The notes under the pieces were generated by a model, which was not told the DNA's origin, did no database searches, and saw nothing but the letters and a program-made list of their open reading frames with translations. This document shows, one piece after another, positions 51,218 to 60,586 of a stretch of DNA of 64,000 nucleotides (positions within the stretch are counted from its first letter, which is position 1; every line of letters begins with the position of its first letter). The stretch comes from an uncultured Lachnospiraceae bacterium (GTDB taxonomy: Bacteria > Bacillota > Clostridia > Lachnospirales > Lachnospiraceae): the NCBI GenBank assembly GCA_947176065.1, contig CAMWPB010000002.1, positions 44,761 through 108,760 of the forward strand, in the 5' to 3' direction. The translations under genes and the position numbers were made by a program.

Positions 51218-51901
51218 GTGCTCAAAATCCATTGTTAAAGCAGGGTTTAATGATTGGAAATAAAGCCTGAAAAGCACGTAATTACAAACAGCAGGGACGT
51301 AGAAAGATGCAAGGATAATCAGATAAAAACCGACTGTGATTTTATGGGGTGGGCGGATAAAACCATTGAAAAATAGGGAAAGTAAGAATGTCGGGGAAAT
51401 ATACAGAAGGGCAGAAACGAAATAAAATTTATGAAAGAATAACGGGGTATATTGAAAAGGGAACCGAAAAGAGAAGAGACAGAGTGTAGTGTGGCCCGGA
51501 TGAACGGGAAAGGCGAGAAGAGATGAAGAAACATTTGTTATGGTACAAAAGCGGTTATTTGACCATGCATATGGAAATGGACAGAATAGGAAAAAACTAA
51601 AACAGGATTTGACATAGAAATTGATCCGATATTTCGATTTTCTACACAAACGATAGCGAATGGGAGAAATGGAGGGAACGCCGTATTTACGGTGGAAACG
51701 ATGGTGGAATAACGGGTGTTAACATAAAAATAACAGATTATATATAACAGAAATTATGGTTTTGTCTGGCGCGCGGCGGGCAAATTCCCACGGGAAAGGT
51801 ATTAAAAGGCAAGTTAAGAAACCGTATTTTGGCGGCCTTATTTGTTATAATAAAAACATAAAAACAGAAGAAAATTGGAAAAGGGAAAGGGCTTACGGGA
51901 T
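51218..51901. other. Long intergenic region between hslO and nadE
   Basis: 684 bp without a convincing gene. It is purine-rich and AT-rich, with a reverse-strand open frame that overlaps hslO and has no ribosome site. A TTGACA at 51611-51616 has no good -10. I find no RNA structure I can name. It could hold a small RNA or the remains of a lost gene. Confidence 0.4.
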
Positions 51902-53812
51902 ATGAAGCAGGGATTTATCAAGGTGGCGGCTGTGACGCCGAAAATTAAGGTGGCGGACCCTCACTATAATGCGAAGGAAATCAGTAAAGGGATTGAGGAG
52001 GCGGTACGGCGGGGCGCTAAGGTGATCGTCTTCCCGGAACTTAGCCTCACTGGCTATACCTGCGGCGACCTGTTTTTGCAGGAGATTCTGCTGACGCAGG
52101 CCATGGAGGCGCTGGCGCAGGTGAAAACTGCCACGGAGGACAGCGACGCCCTTGTTTTTGTGGGACTGCCGCTGGTTAAGCAGCATAAGCTGTACAATGT
52201 GGCGGCGGTTTTACAGGACGGGGAGATTCTGGCCTTCATCCCGAAACGGCATATCCCTTCTTATGCGGAATTTTATGAGACGAGACATTTTGAGCCGGGA
52301 AATCTTGCGCCGGAGCCTTTTTTATTTGAAGAAAAGGAAATCCCCTTTGGAACCGATATTCTCTTTCGGGTAGATGCGGTGCGGGGACTGACTGTGGGTT
52401 GTGAAATCTGCGAGGATATCTGGGCGCCGGAGTCTCCGGCCACAGCGCACGCGCTGGCAGGGGCGACGGTAATCGTCAATCTTTCCGCCTCCAACGAGAC
52501 GGTAGGGAAGGATACCTACCGGGAACTGCTGGTGAAATCCGCCAGTGCCAGACAGATTGCGGCTTACATTTACAGTTCCGCGGGTGAGGGAGAGTCCACG
52601 CAGGATCTGGTTTTTGGCGGTCACAATATCATTGCGGAGAACGGCACGGTGCTGGCGTGTGCAAAGCGATTTGAAACGGGTGCTATTTATGCGGATCTGG
52701 ATATTCACAGGCTTTCCCACGAGCGGCGCAGAATGAGTACCTATCAGGGGGAAAATCCGCGGGAGCATGAGATTCTGCCCGTGCATATGGAGGAGGAAGA
52801 GACGTTTCTGGAGAGACGGTTTTCTGCCAGGCCTTTTGTGCCGGATGAGGCGCAGGAGCGGGAAAAACGCTGCGATGAGATTTTGTCCATCCAGTCTTAC
52901 GGTTTGAAAAAAAGGTACGAGCATACCGGGTGTCAGTCAGCGGTTCTGGGGATTTCGGGCGGGCTGGATTCCACCCTTGCGCTTTTGGTGACGGTGCGCG
53001 CTTTTGATCTGCTCGGTCTGGAACGAAGTAAAATAACATCTGTTACTATGCCTTGTTTTGGCACCACGGACAGAACCTATGACAATGCCTGCAGGCTGGC
53101 GCGCCTGCTTGGGACGACTTTGCGCGAGGTAGATATCAAAGAGGCGGTAAATGTGCATTTCCGGGATATCGGTCAGAGCGGCGACTGCCATGATGTGACC
53201 TATGAGAACGGGCAGGCCAGAGAGCGGACACAGGTGCTGATGGATATCGCCAACCAGACGGGCGGTCTGGTCATCGGCACGGGGGATATGTCGGAGCTTG
53301 CGCTCGGCTGGGCAACCTACAATGGGGATCACATGTCCATGTACGGTGTGAATGCGGGTGTGCCTAAGACACTGGTGCGCCATCTGGTGCGCTATTATGC
53401 GGATACTTGCGGGAATGACGACCTGAAGGCGCTTTTGCTGGACATTTTGGACACGCCCGTGAGCCCAGAGCTTTTGCCGCCTGTGGACGGTGTGATTTCC
53501 CAGAAGACCGAAGATCTGGTGGGGCCATACGAGCTGCATGATTTCTTCTTATATTATATGCTGCGTTGTGGCTTTGAGCCTGCGAAGGTTTATCGGGTGG
53601 CCTGTCTTGCATTTGCGGGAATTTATGACGATGATGTCATATTGAAATGGCTGAAGATTTTCTATCAGCGGTTTTTTGCACAGCAGTTTAAGCGGTCCTG
53701 TCTGCCGGACGGCCCCAAGGTGGGAAGTGTGGCGCTTTCGCCCAGAGGGGATCTGCGGATGCCTTCGGATGCCAGCGCGGCGGTCTGGCTGGCGCAGCTT
53801 AAGGAGATATAG
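51902..53812 (+). CDS. nadE: Glutamine-dependent NAD+ synthetase
   Basis: A 636-residue two-domain enzyme that amidates deamido-NAD with ammonia taken from glutamine. The N-terminal nitrilase-like glutaminase domain (about 1-300) has [15 protein letters not shown] (catalytic Glu), PKRHIPSY (Lys) and [12 protein letters not shown] (Cys). The C-terminal synthetase has the ATP-loop [22 protein letters not shown] [10 protein letters not shown] and [21 protein letters not shown] (shown in parts). The ATG at 51902 lies 11 bp after a GGGAAAGG site. Confidence 0.96.
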   Translation: MKQGFIKVAAVTPKIKVADPHYNAKEISKGIEEAVRRGAKVIVFPELSLTGYTCGDLFLQEILLTQAMEALAQVKTATEDSDALVFVGLPLVKQHKLYNVAAVLQDGEILAFIPKRHIPSYAEFYETRHFEPGNLAPEPFLFEEKEIPFGTDILFRVDAVRGLTVGCEICEDIWAPESPATAHALAGATVIVNLSASNETVGKDTYRELLVKSASARQIAAYIYSSAGEGESTQDLVFGGHNIIAENGTVLACAKRFETGAIYADLDIHRLSHERRRMSTYQGENPREHEILPVHMEEEETFLERRFSARPFVPDEAQEREKRCDEILSIQSYGLKKRYEHTGCQSAVLGISGGLDSTLALLVTVRAFDLLGLERSKITSVTMPCFGTTDRTYDNACRLARLLGTTLREVDIKEAVNVHFRDIGQSGDCHDVTYENGQARERTQVLMDIANQTGGLVIGTGDMSELALGWATYNGDHMSMYGVNAGVPKTLVRHLVRYYADTCGNDDLKALLLDILDTPVSPELLPPVDGVISQKTEDLVGPYELHDFFLYYMLRCGFEPAKVYRVACLAFAGIYDDDVILKWLKIFYQRFFAQQFKRSCLPDGPKVGSVALSPRGDLRMPSDASAAVWLAQLKEI

Positions 53813-53892
53813 GCTGGCAGGGCGGTGAATGACCTGTCGGGGTTATTCGCCGCCCGGATATTGATCTGCCATGTTTTTTGCAAATTTTTGCC

Positions 53893-53921
53893 TTGACACG
53901 GGCAAAGAAGTCGTATATGAT
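53893..53921 (+). promoter_or_regulatory. Promoter of Uma2 copy 1
   Basis: TTGACA, 17 bp and TATGAT. The -35 lies in a small palindrome (TTTGCC/GGCAAA). The same promoter recurs at 54744. Confidence 0.85.
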
Positions 53922-53972
53922 AAATTCAACAAGAGTAATCAATGAACCGTGCATTCGCACATTCAGGCAAAA

Positions 53973-54070
53973 TCTGCCGCTTACTCAGACACTGCAAATC
54001 AAATAGCGGCAGAGGCCGGAACGGAATGCATTTATATATTTATGTGTCAGACCATAGCCACCCTCTGCCG
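53973..54070 (+). promoter_or_regulatory. Structured leader of Uma2 copy 1
   Basis: TCTGCCGCT (53973-53981) can pair with AGCGGCAGA (54005-54013). The same segment, CGGCAGAGG, can instead pair with CCTCTGCCG (54062-54070), just 5 nt before the ribosome site AAAGGAGG. The two pairings exclude each other. Confidence 0.5.
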
Positions 54071-54092
54071 GACGAAAAGGAGGACAAGGCTT

Positions 54093-54710
54093 ATGGAGCA
54101 CAGAAAGATGGAGAGAGAGGATATTTTCAGGATGGTTGAGGGAGGAAAGGCCCGTGATTCGAAGGAGGTAAAGAGAATGTCGGAGGACAGGCTTTATACG
54201 GTCAGAGATATCGAGGCGCTGCCGGAGGGTGAGCGTGCGGAGCTGATCGATGGGAAAATGTATATGATGGCTTCGCCTACACTGACGCATCAGGACATTC
54301 TGATGTGGCTGAGTGCAAGAATCTGGAGTTACATAAAGGAACAAGGAGGGCCGTGCAAGGTGCTTCCCGCACCTTTTGCCGTCTACATCAAAGATGACGG
54401 GCACAATTATGTGGAGCCGGATATTTCGGTGATCTGCGATCAGGATAAGCTGGATGAGAAAGGCTGCCACGGGGCGCCGGACTGGGTGATAGAGATTGTC
54501 TCACCGTCGAGTAAGACGATGGATTACATCAGGAAATGTGCACTTTATGAGGCGGCAGGTGTGAGGGAGTACTGGATTGTCGATCCGATGGAGAGAAATG
54601 TCAAGGTGTACAATTTTGAGTGTGGCACATGGAGACAGTATACCTTTTCCGAGCGGGTGAAGGTGGGGATTTATGAGGATTTCTTTCTTGATTTTGGAGA
54701 GACGGCGTGA
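54093..54710 (+). CDS. Uma2-family (DUF820) putative nuclease, copy 1
   Basis: A 205-residue protein. The Uma2 domain (PD-(D/E)xK fold) is seen in LYTVRDIEALPEGERAELIDG, VYIKDDGHNYVEPDISVICD (catalytic-type Glu and Asp) and DWVIEIVSPSSKTMDYIRK, with YEAAGVREYWIVDPMERNV near the end. The acidic residues and the E-x-V-S-x-S...K pattern are in place. The family is very common in bacteria with many copies and unclear function. AAAGGAGG is 9 bp before the ATG at 54093. Followed directly by a second copy with its own promoter. Confidence 0.9.
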   Translation: MEHRKMEREDIFRMVEGGKARDSKEVKRMSEDRLYTVRDIEALPEGERAELIDGKMYMMASPTLTHQDILMWLSARIWSYIKEQGGPCKVLPAPFAVYIKDDGHNYVEPDISVICDQDKLDEKGCHGAPDWVIEIVSPSSKTMDYIRKCALYEAAGVREYWIVDPMERNVKVYNFECGTWRQYTFSERVKVGIYEDFFLDFGETA

Positions 54711-54743
54711 GGCAGGGTGGACATGCTTTTTTATGACTTTGCC

Positions 54744-54772
54744 TTGACACGGGCAAAGAAGTCGTATATGAT
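54744..54772 (+). promoter_or_regulatory. Promoter of Uma2 copy 2
   Basis: TTGACA, 17 bp and TATGAT, the same as the promoter at 53893. Confidence 0.85.
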
Positions 54773-54823
54773 AAATTCAACAAGAGTGATCAATGAACCG
54801 TGCATTCGCACATTCAGGCAAAA

Positions 54824-54923
54824 TCTGCCGCTTACTCAGACACTGTAAATCAAATAGCGGCAGAGGCCGGAACGGAATGTGTATATAGTTTCAGTGCGTC
54901 ATACCATAGCCAATCCTCTGCCG
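54824..54923 (+). promoter_or_regulatory. Structured leader of Uma2 copy 2
   Basis: TCTGCCGCT (54824-54832), AGCGGCAGA (54856-54864) and CCTCTGCCG (54915-54923) are all kept, though the sequence between the last two differs from copy 1. Confidence 0.5.
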
Positions 54924-54945
54924 GACGAAAAGGAGGACAAGACCT

Positions 54946-55563
54946 ATGGAACACAGAAAGATGGAGAGAGAGGATGTTTTCAGGATGATTGAGGGAGGAA
55001 AGTTCCGCGATTCGAAGGAGGTAGAGAGGATGCCGGAGGACAGGCTTTATACGGTCAGAGATATCGAGACGCTGCCGGAGGGGGAGCGTGCGGAGCTGAT
55101 CGATGGGAAAGTGTATATGATGGCGACACCTACGCTGACGCATCAGGAATTGCTGGGCTGGCTCTATTTCAAAATTCGATTGTACATTATGGAAAAAGGG
55201 GGACCATGCAAGGTAATCCTGGCGCCTTTTGGAGTCTATATCAAGGATGACGAGCACAATTATGTGGAGCCGGATGTTGTCGTAGTCTGTGATCCTGACA
55301 AGCTGGATGAAAAAGGCTGCCACGGGGCGCCGGACTGGGTGGTTGAGATTGTCTCGCCGTCTAGCAAGACGATGGATTACATCAGGAAATGTGCACTTTA
55401 TGAGGCTGCAGGTGTGAGGGAGTACTGGATTGTCGATCCGATAGAGAGAAATGTCAAGGTGTACAATTTTGAGTGTGGCACATGGAGACAGTATGCCTTT
55501 TCCGAGCGGGTGAAGGCGGGGATTTATGAGGACTTCTTTCTTGATTTTGGAGAGACGGCGTGA
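54946..55563 (+). CDS. Uma2-family (DUF820) putative nuclease, copy 2
   Basis: 205 residues, the same length as copy 1 and closely similar. The motifs VYIKDDEHNYVEPDVVVVCD and DWVVEIVSPSSKTMDYIRK keep the predicted catalytic residues. Differences are concentrated at about residues 60-85 (LGWLYFKIRLYIMEKGG against LMWLSARIWSYIKEQGG), while the last 60 residues are almost identical, as after recent gene conversion or recent duplication. The ATG follows AAAAGGAGG. Confidence 0.9.
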   Translation: MEHRKMEREDVFRMIEGGKFRDSKEVERMPEDRLYTVRDIETLPEGERAELIDGKVYMMATPTLTHQELLGWLYFKIRLYIMEKGGPCKVILAPFGVYIKDDEHNYVEPDVVVVCDPDKLDEKGCHGAPDWVVEIVSPSSKTMDYIRKCALYEAAGVREYWIVDPIERNVKVYNFECGTWRQYAFSERVKAGIYEDFFLDFGETA

Positions 55564-55613
55564 GATGAGTTTGCGGTCGGGAAAAAGGATTTCCCGGCCG
55601 CCTGCTGTTTTCT

Positions 55614-56087
55614 TTATTCGATTTCCGTCTCCCCCTGATTTTCCAGCGCCTTGTTGAGAGAGCTGGTGATAGCGTCCAGAAGAATCATGGAGGTGTATTT
55701 GCTGTCGTCAGGGTATGTAATTCCTTCCAGACTCTGGCTTGTGATGATCTGGTCGGCGAGATCCTCGAAGGAGGGCTGGATCAGAGGATACATGGTCGTG
55801 ACCGCTTCATCCAGATTTACCAGCCGGATGGCGTTGATATTCTTCTCATCCACGGTCACCTCGATCTCCGCAACATTGTCATTTAAAATCAGCGAGGTCG
55901 TATATACGCCGGGCACATAGGTGTCGTTTACCGGCTGCGTCACGGTGGACATGGTCTCCTGCTTCTTTTCTTTGGGCAGAAACATAATAATGAGCAGGAT
56001 AATAAAAAGAATACCGAGAGCAGCGAAAATGCCGGTATATATTAACTCTTTTACATGAAGTACGACAATTTTGGTTTTAGAACTCAT
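55614..56087 (-). CDS. Membrane-anchored protein with FMN-binding-like domain, unknown function
   Basis: A 157-residue protein with one N-terminal membrane helix (YTGIFAALGILFIILLIIMF, about residues 16-35) and a short extracellular domain. The order of elements (YVPGVYTTSLILNDNVAEIEV, then VDEKNINAIRLVN, then SKYTSMILLDAITSSLNKAL) recalls the FMN-binding fold of RnfG/NqrC proteins, but the SGAT flavin-attachment motif is absent. The ATG at 56087 is preferred because the membrane helix follows. It is divergent from glnA. Confidence 0.6.
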   Translation of the reverse strand: MSSKTKIVVLHVKELIYTGIFAALGILFIILLIIMFLPKEKKQETMSTVTQPVNDTYVPGVYTTSLILNDNVAEIEVTVDEKNINAIRLVNLDEAVTTMYPLIQPSFEDLADQIITSQSLEGITYPDDSKYTSMILLDAITSSLNKALENQGETEIE

Positions 56088-56173
56088 ACAGATATTCCCC
56101 ACAGTAATTCTTTTTTTACAGTCTATGTGACAGGGGGCGGGTTTATGCGTGGGGATTGCAGTGTTTGACAGAC

Positions 56174-56203
56174 TTGACAAAAGAACCGGAAAACTGATAT
56201 GAT
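56174..56203 (+). promoter_or_regulatory. Promoter of glnA
   Basis: TTGACA, an 18-bp spacer and TATGAT. A second TTGACA lies 9 bp upstream (56165-56170). The transcript would start near 56210, only a few bases before a terminator hairpin. Confidence 0.75.
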
Positions 56204-56213
56204 TGTAGCGGAC

Positions 56214-56248
56214 AAGGGCGTTCTCACAGGGATAGAACGCCCTTTTTT
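56214..56248 (+). terminator. Attenuator-type terminator in the glnA leader
   Basis: An 11-bp perfect stem AAGGGCGTTCT/AGAACGCCCTT with loop CACAGGGAT and a run of T. It lies between the glnA promoter and gene, so some antitermination is needed for expression. Confidence 0.85.
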
Positions 56249-56342
56249 GCGCGATAAGCAGAGTAAGAAGATATGCGGAGAATATCTTCTGACGAGCAAC
56301 GCGAATGAGAAATGCGAAGCATTTCGAGTCTGCTTATCGCGC
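56249..56342 (+). repeat. Palindromic repeat family B, copy 2
   Basis: A 14-bp outer stem GCGCGATAAGCAGA/TCTGCTTATCGCGC encloses two inner hairpins: AAGATAT/ATATCTT and GAAATGC/GCATTTC. It starts directly after the T-run of the glnA leader terminator. Confidence 0.85.
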
Positions 56343-56397
56343 ATGCGTGAAAGAGTCAGAAGACGCAAGGCGATATAGAAGGAAAGGCAGGTTTCGC

Positions 56398-57732
56398 ATG
56401 AGAAAAAACTATAGCAGAGAAGATATCATAAAGCTGGTCGAAGAGGAGGACGTGGAGTTTATCAGGCTCCAGTTTACAGATATTTTTGGCAATCTGAAAA
56501 ATTTGGCGGTCACGTCGGGGCAGCTTGAGAAGGCTCTTGACAATGAATGTATGTTTGACGGCTCTTCGATTGCGGGGTTTGCCAGCGTGGAGGAGTCGGA
56601 CATGTATCTGCACCCGGATTACAGCACGTTGGAAATTTTTCCGTGGAGGCCCCAGCAGGGAAAGGTGGCCAGACTGATCTGTGACGTGTACCGTCCCGAC
56701 GGAACGGCTTTTGCGGGAGATCCCCGCTATGTCCTGAAGCGGGCGATCCGGGAGGCGGAAGAGATGGGCTTCACTTTCCGGGTGGGGGCGGAGTGCGAAT
56801 TTTTCCTGTTCCATCTGGATGACAACGGTATGCCGACGACATTGACTCACGAAAAGGCGGGTTATTTTGATGTCGGGCCGGTGGATTTCGGGGAGAACGC
56901 GAGACGTGATATGGTGCTTACACTGGAGGACATGGGCTTTGTGGTGGAGGCGTCCCACCATGATGTGGCTCCGGCACAGCACGAGATCAGTTTTCGGTAC
57001 GATGAAGCGTTAGCGACGGCTGACAACATTATGACTTTCCGGCTGGCTGTCAGAACCATTGCCAAAAGGCATGGTCTTCACGCCACATTTATGCCGAAAC
57101 CCAAATACGGTGTAAACGGTTCCGGCATGCATATTAACATGTCCCTCTTAAAAGAAGGGAAAAATATTTTTGCGGACGGGAAGGATGCAAGGGGGTTAAG
57201 CCGTGACGCATACGCCTTTCTGGGCGGTATCATGGAACATATGCGGGGGATGACGGCAGTCACAAATCCGATTGTTAATTCCTATAAACGGCTTGTGCCA
57301 GGCTTCGAGGCACCGGCATATATTGCCTGGAGCGCCACCAACAGAAGCCCTCTGATCCGTATCCCGGCGGCCAGGGGAGAGGCGGTGCGGATGGAGCTTC
57401 GAAGCCCCGATCCGACGGCCAATCCTTATCTGGCGCTGGCGGCCATTTTGCGTGCCGGACTGGATGGGATAAGAAGACAGGTGGTTCCGCCTGAGAGTGT
57501 GGACTGCAATATTTTCCGCATGAGCGAGCAGGAACGGTGGGAGCGGAAGATAGATGAGCTGCCGGGGACGCTTGCCGAGGCAGTCTCCTGCATGGAAAAG
57601 GATGCGTTTATGAGAGAAACGCTGGGAGAGCACGTCTTCGGGAAATATATCGAGCTGAAAAAGGAGGAGTGGAACCGTTACCGCAGCCAGATCACGGACT
57701 GGGAGCTCAACGAGTACCTGAATCAATTTTGA
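56398..57732 (+). CDS. glnA: Glutamine synthetase type I
   Basis: A 444-residue GSI of the shorter alpha type. It makes glutamine from glutamate, ammonia and ATP. Motifs: FTDIFGNLKNLAVTSGQLEK, DGSSIAGFASVEESDMYL (the flexible loop), FRVGAECEFFLFHLD, MPKPKYGVNGSGMHINMS and NPIVNSYKRLVPGFEAP, then NRSPLIRIPAARGEAVRMEL. The ATG at 56398 follows a GGAAAGG site by about 11 bp. The upstream leader has a promoter, a terminator and a family B repeat, and the next gene downstream encodes an ANTAR antiterminator. Confidence 0.96.
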   Translation: MRKNYSREDIIKLVEEEDVEFIRLQFTDIFGNLKNLAVTSGQLEKALDNECMFDGSSIAGFASVEESDMYLHPDYSTLEIFPWRPQQGKVARLICDVYRPDGTAFAGDPRYVLKRAIREAEEMGFTFRVGAECEFFLFHLDDNGMPTTLTHEKAGYFDVGPVDFGENARRDMVLTLEDMGFVVEASHHDVAPAQHEISFRYDEALATADNIMTFRLAVRTIAKRHGLHATFMPKPKYGVNGSGMHINMSLLKEGKNIFADGKDARGLSRDAYAFLGGIMEHMRGMTAVTNPIVNSYKRLVPGFEAPAYIAWSATNRSPLIRIPAARGEAVRMELRSPDPTANPYLALAAILRAGLDGIRRQVVPPESVDCNIFRMSEQERWERKIDELPGTLAEAVSCMEKDAFMRETLGEHVFGKYIELKKEEWNRYRSQITDWELNEYLNQF

Positions 57733-57805
57733 GTTGTTGAGGAAAAATGTGGTGAATGAGAATGAAATAACATGCGTTCCGAAATGATGGGAAGGGGGTG
57801 AGCGT

Positions 57806-58354
57806 GTGTTTCACATCATAGTGGTGCTGCCAAAGGCCGAGGACGCCAAAGGCATCCGCAATCTGTTAATGAAAAACGGATTCCGGGTAGACAGCGTGTG
57901 CACGACAGGCTCCCAGGCCCTTAGCAGAATGGATGATTTAAACGACGGACTTGTGATCTGCGGTTACAGGATGTCGGATATGATGTACAGTGAACTGCAC
58001 ACCTGCCTTCCGAAAGGCTTTGAGCTGCTGCTGTTAGCTTCCGCCAATATATTGCAGGAGTGCGATCTTCGCGGTATTATGAGCCTTGCCATGCCGCTTA
58101 AGGTGTATGAACTGATTAATACGGTAGATATGATGGGGCAGGCCATTGAGCGGCGCAGGCGGCGGGAGAGGCAGCGCCCCAGAGAGCGAAGCGCGCGGGA
58201 GGAAGGTCTGATTAAGGAAGCGAAGGAGCTTCTGATGAGCCGGAATCATATGACAGAGGAGGAGGCCCACCGCTATCTGCAGAAATGCAGTATGGACAGC
58301 GGCACCAATCTGGTGGAGGAGGCGCAGATGGTTCTTGCCATGATGCGGACTTGA
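57806..58354 (+). CDS. ANTAR-domain response regulator, putative antiterminator of glnA
   Basis: A 182-residue protein with an N-terminal receiver-like domain (HIIVVLPKAEDAKGIRNLLM..., without a clear phosphoacceptor pattern) and a C-terminal ANTAR domain (about 125-182: EEGLIKEAKELLMSRNHMTE, then EEAHRYLQKCSMD). ANTAR domains bind twin hexaloop RNA hairpins and stop terminators forming. In Clostridia an ANTAR gene (nitR) follows glnA and is thought to control it. The GTG start at 57806 has AAGGGGG upstream. It is 74 bp downstream of glnA. Confidence 0.88.
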   Translation: MFHIIVVLPKAEDAKGIRNLLMKNGFRVDSVCTTGSQALSRMDDLNDGLVICGYRMSDMMYSELHTCLPKGFELLLLASANILQECDLRGIMSLAMPLKVYELINTVDMMGQAIERRRRRERQRPRERSAREEGLIKEAKELLMSRNHMTEEEAHRYLQKCSMDSGTNLVEEAQMVLAMMRT

Positions 58355-58397
58355 GAAAGTTGTGTTATACTAATAAAAATCTGACAGGGAGGCAACC

Positions 58398-59255
58398 ATG
58401 AAATTTACGAAAATGCAGGGCTGCGGCAACGATTATGTCTACGTTGATGGAAGCCGCGAGCGGATACCACAGGAGGAGAAGGCGGCGCTGGTGCGCCGGT
58501 TGAGCGACAGGCACTTCGGGATCGGCGGGGACGGGGTGATTTTTATCAATCCTTCCGACGAGGCGGATTTTGAGATGGAGATGTACAATGCGGACGGTTC
58601 CCGGTCGGAGATGTGCGGCAACGGCATCCGCTGTGTGGGAAAATTTGTCTATGATAAGGGGCTGACAGATAAAACTGACATAACTGTCATAAGTGCGGGG
58701 AGCGTAAAGTATCTGTCGCTTTCCGTAAAGGAAGGGAAGGTCTGGCAGGTAAAGGTCAATATGGGAGCGCCGGAGCTTAAGGCGGTATTCGTGCCGGTTG
58801 TCAGCGAGAATGAGCGGGTGATTGACGAGCCTGTTCACGTGCAGGGGAAAGACTATAAAATGACATGTGTGTCAATGGGCAATCCCCATGCGGTGGTCTT
58901 TATGGAGAATGTGGATTCTCTTGCGATAGAAGAGATTGGGCCTTATTTTGAGAACCATGAGCGGTTCCCAAGGCGGACGAACACGGAGTTTGTGAAGGTG
59001 ATTGATAAGAGAACCGTGCAGATGCGTGTCTGGGAGCGCGGCACGGGAGAGACCTTTGCCTGCGGTACGGGAGCCTGTGCGGTTGTCGTGGCCTGTGTTT
59101 TAAACGGCCTGACAGAAGAGACGGTCACGGTAAAGCTGCTTGGAGGAGATCTCACCATTACCTGGGACAGGGAGGCGGATCTTGTTTATATGACGGGTCC
59201 TGCGGAGACGGTTTTTGAGGGTGAGATAGAGGACGGGACGGTAAGAAGGATCTGA
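58398..59255 (+). CDS. dapF: Diaminopimelate epimerase
   Basis: A 285-residue enzyme that turns LL- into meso-diaminopimelate for lysine and peptidoglycan. The two catalytic cysteines are in EMCGNGIRCVG (about residue 75) and FACGTGACAVV (about 222). The N-terminal KMQGCGNDYVYVD and GDGVIFINPS are also typical. GGGAGG lies upstream of the ATG. It is followed by LL-diaminopimelate aminotransferase, so the two final steps of the aminotransferase pathway are side by side. Confidence 0.96.
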   Translation: MKFTKMQGCGNDYVYVDGSRERIPQEEKAALVRRLSDRHFGIGGDGVIFINPSDEADFEMEMYNADGSRSEMCGNGIRCVGKFVYDKGLTDKTDITVISAGSVKYLSLSVKEGKVWQVKVNMGAPELKAVFVPVVSENERVIDEPVHVQGKDYKMTCVSMGNPHAVVFMENVDSLAIEEIGPYFENHERFPRRTNTEFVKVIDKRTVQMRVWERGTGETFACGTGACAVVVACVLNGLTEETVTVKLLGGDLTITWDREADLVYMTGPAETVFEGEIEDGTVRRI

Positions 59256-59365
59256 GACGGCGTGGAAAGGCGTACCAGCCGCAGAAAAACAGAACGGCAC
59301 GGAGATAAGGTTCATTTGATAAAAAAGGTTTACATAAAACTGAAACAGGAAAGGATCGGACAACT

Positions 59366-60586
59366 ATGGTGAAAGTAAATGACAATTATCTGAAATTACC
59401 CGGGAGCTATCTTTTTTCCACCATCGGGAAAAAAGTGAACGCCTATGCGGCGGCAAACCCGGATAAAAAAATAATCAGGCTTGGGATCGGCGACGTGACA
59501 AGGCCGCTTACCCCTGCAATTATCAGTGCGCTGCACGGTGCGGTGGACGAGATGGCGGATGAGAAGACTTTCCGCGGTTATGCGCCTGACCTGGGTTACG
59601 AGTTTTTAAGAAGCGCCATTGCAGAGAACGATTACAGGGCGAGGGGCTGCCGGATCGATGCGGATGAGATCTTCGTCTCCGACGGGGCGAAGTGCGATTC
59701 CGGCAACATTCAGGAGATTTTTGCCACAGACAATAAGATTGCGGTCTGCGATCCCGTCTATCCGGTGTATGTGGACACCAATGTGATGGCGGGCAGGACA
59801 GGTATTTATGATGAAAGTACGGGCAATTGGAGCGATGTGATCTACATGCCCTGCACGGCGGAAAACGGCTTTGCACCCGAGCTGCCCAAGACGGTGCCGG
59901 ATCTGATTTATCTGTGCTTTCCGAACAATCCAACCGGCTCCACCATCACGAAAGCGCAGCTGCAGGAGTGGGTGGATTACGCCAATAAAAACGGCTCTGT
60001 CATTATCTACGATGCGGCTTACGAGGCTTATATTTCCGAGGAGGACGTGCCTCACAGCATTTACGAGTGCGAGGGGGCGAGAGCCTGCGCCATCGAGCTT
60101 CGTTCGTTCTCCAAAAATGCGGGCTTTACCGGCGTGCGTCTGGGCTTTACCGTGGTTCCCAAGGAGCTGGAGGCGGGAGGTGTGGCGCTCCACGGACTCT
60201 GGGCGAGGCGGCATGGCACGAAATACAATGGCGCGCCTTACATCATCCAGAAGGCGGGCGAAGCGGTATACAGCGAAGCCGGTAAAAGGGAGACGCAGGA
60301 GCTGGTTGCCTACTACATGAAGAATGCGGCTTATATTCTGGACGGGTTGAAATCCGCAGGCTTTCAGGTGTCCGGCGGTGTCAACGCGCCTTATATCTGG
60401 CTGAAGGCGCCAAATGGCATGACGAGCTGGGAGTTCTTCGATTATCTGCTGGAGACGGCCAATGTGGTCGGCACACCCGGATCGGGCTTTGGGCCAAGTG
60501 GCGAGACATATTTCAGGCTGACGGCATTCGGAAGCTATGAAAATACCGTGGAGGCGGTGGATCGTATTAAAAAGCTGGGGGTTTAA
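59366..60586 (+). CDS. dapL: LL-diaminopimelate aminotransferase
   Basis: A 406-residue PLP enzyme that makes LL-DAP directly from tetrahydrodipicolinate and glutamate. Signature pieces are [65 protein letters not shown] and the PLP-lysine in [18 protein letters not shown] (about residue 245). DapL is found in Clostridia among others. Together with dapF next door, it indicates the aminotransferase route of lysine synthesis. Its stop directly abuts the next ATG (TAA ATG). Confidence 0.96.
   Translation: MVKVNDNYLKLPGSYLFSTIGKKVNAYAAANPDKKIIRLGIGDVTRPLTPAIISALHGAVDEMADEKTFRGYAPDLGYEFLRSAIAENDYRARGCRIDADEIFVSDGAKCDSGNIQEIFATDNKIAVCDPVYPVYVDTNVMAGRTGIYDESTGNWSDVIYMPCTAENGFAPELPKTVPDLIYLCFPNNPTGSTITKAQLQEWVDYANKNGSVIIYDAAYEAYISEEDVPHSIYECEGARACAIELRSFSKNAGFTGVRLGFTVVPKELEAGGVALHGLWARRHGTKYNGAPYIIQKAGEAVYSEAGKRETQELVAYYMKNAAYILDGLKSAGFQVSGGVNAPYIWLKAPNGMTSWEFFDYLLETANVVGTPGSGFGPSGETYFRLTAFGSYENTVEAVDRIKKLGV

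Larger units (their letters stand above)
53886..55563 (+). repeat. Tandem duplication of promoter, leader and Uma2 gene
   Basis: Two units about 851-853 bp apart share promoter, leader and a 205-codon gene. The leaders and promoters are nearly identical, while the N-terminal third of each gene body has diverged more than the C-terminal third. Confidence 0.85.

Noticed and set aside
51077..51649. A 190-codon reverse-strand open frame overlapping hslO
   Set aside because: It has no ribosome site, its product is an odd Phe/Ser-rich string, and much of it is the shadow of hslO on the other strand.
53942..54139. A 65-codon frame in the Uma2 leader
   Set aside because: It is not kept at the same length in the second leader copy, lacks a ribosome site, and runs into the Uma2 gene in another frame.
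56249..56342. Twin hairpins in the glnA leader as an ANTAR-binding site
   Set aside because: Related hairpins occur in the leaders of the ABC exporter and aspS, so they belong to a repeat family. The loops are not clear AxxGxx hexaloops, and the repeat is downstream of the terminator.
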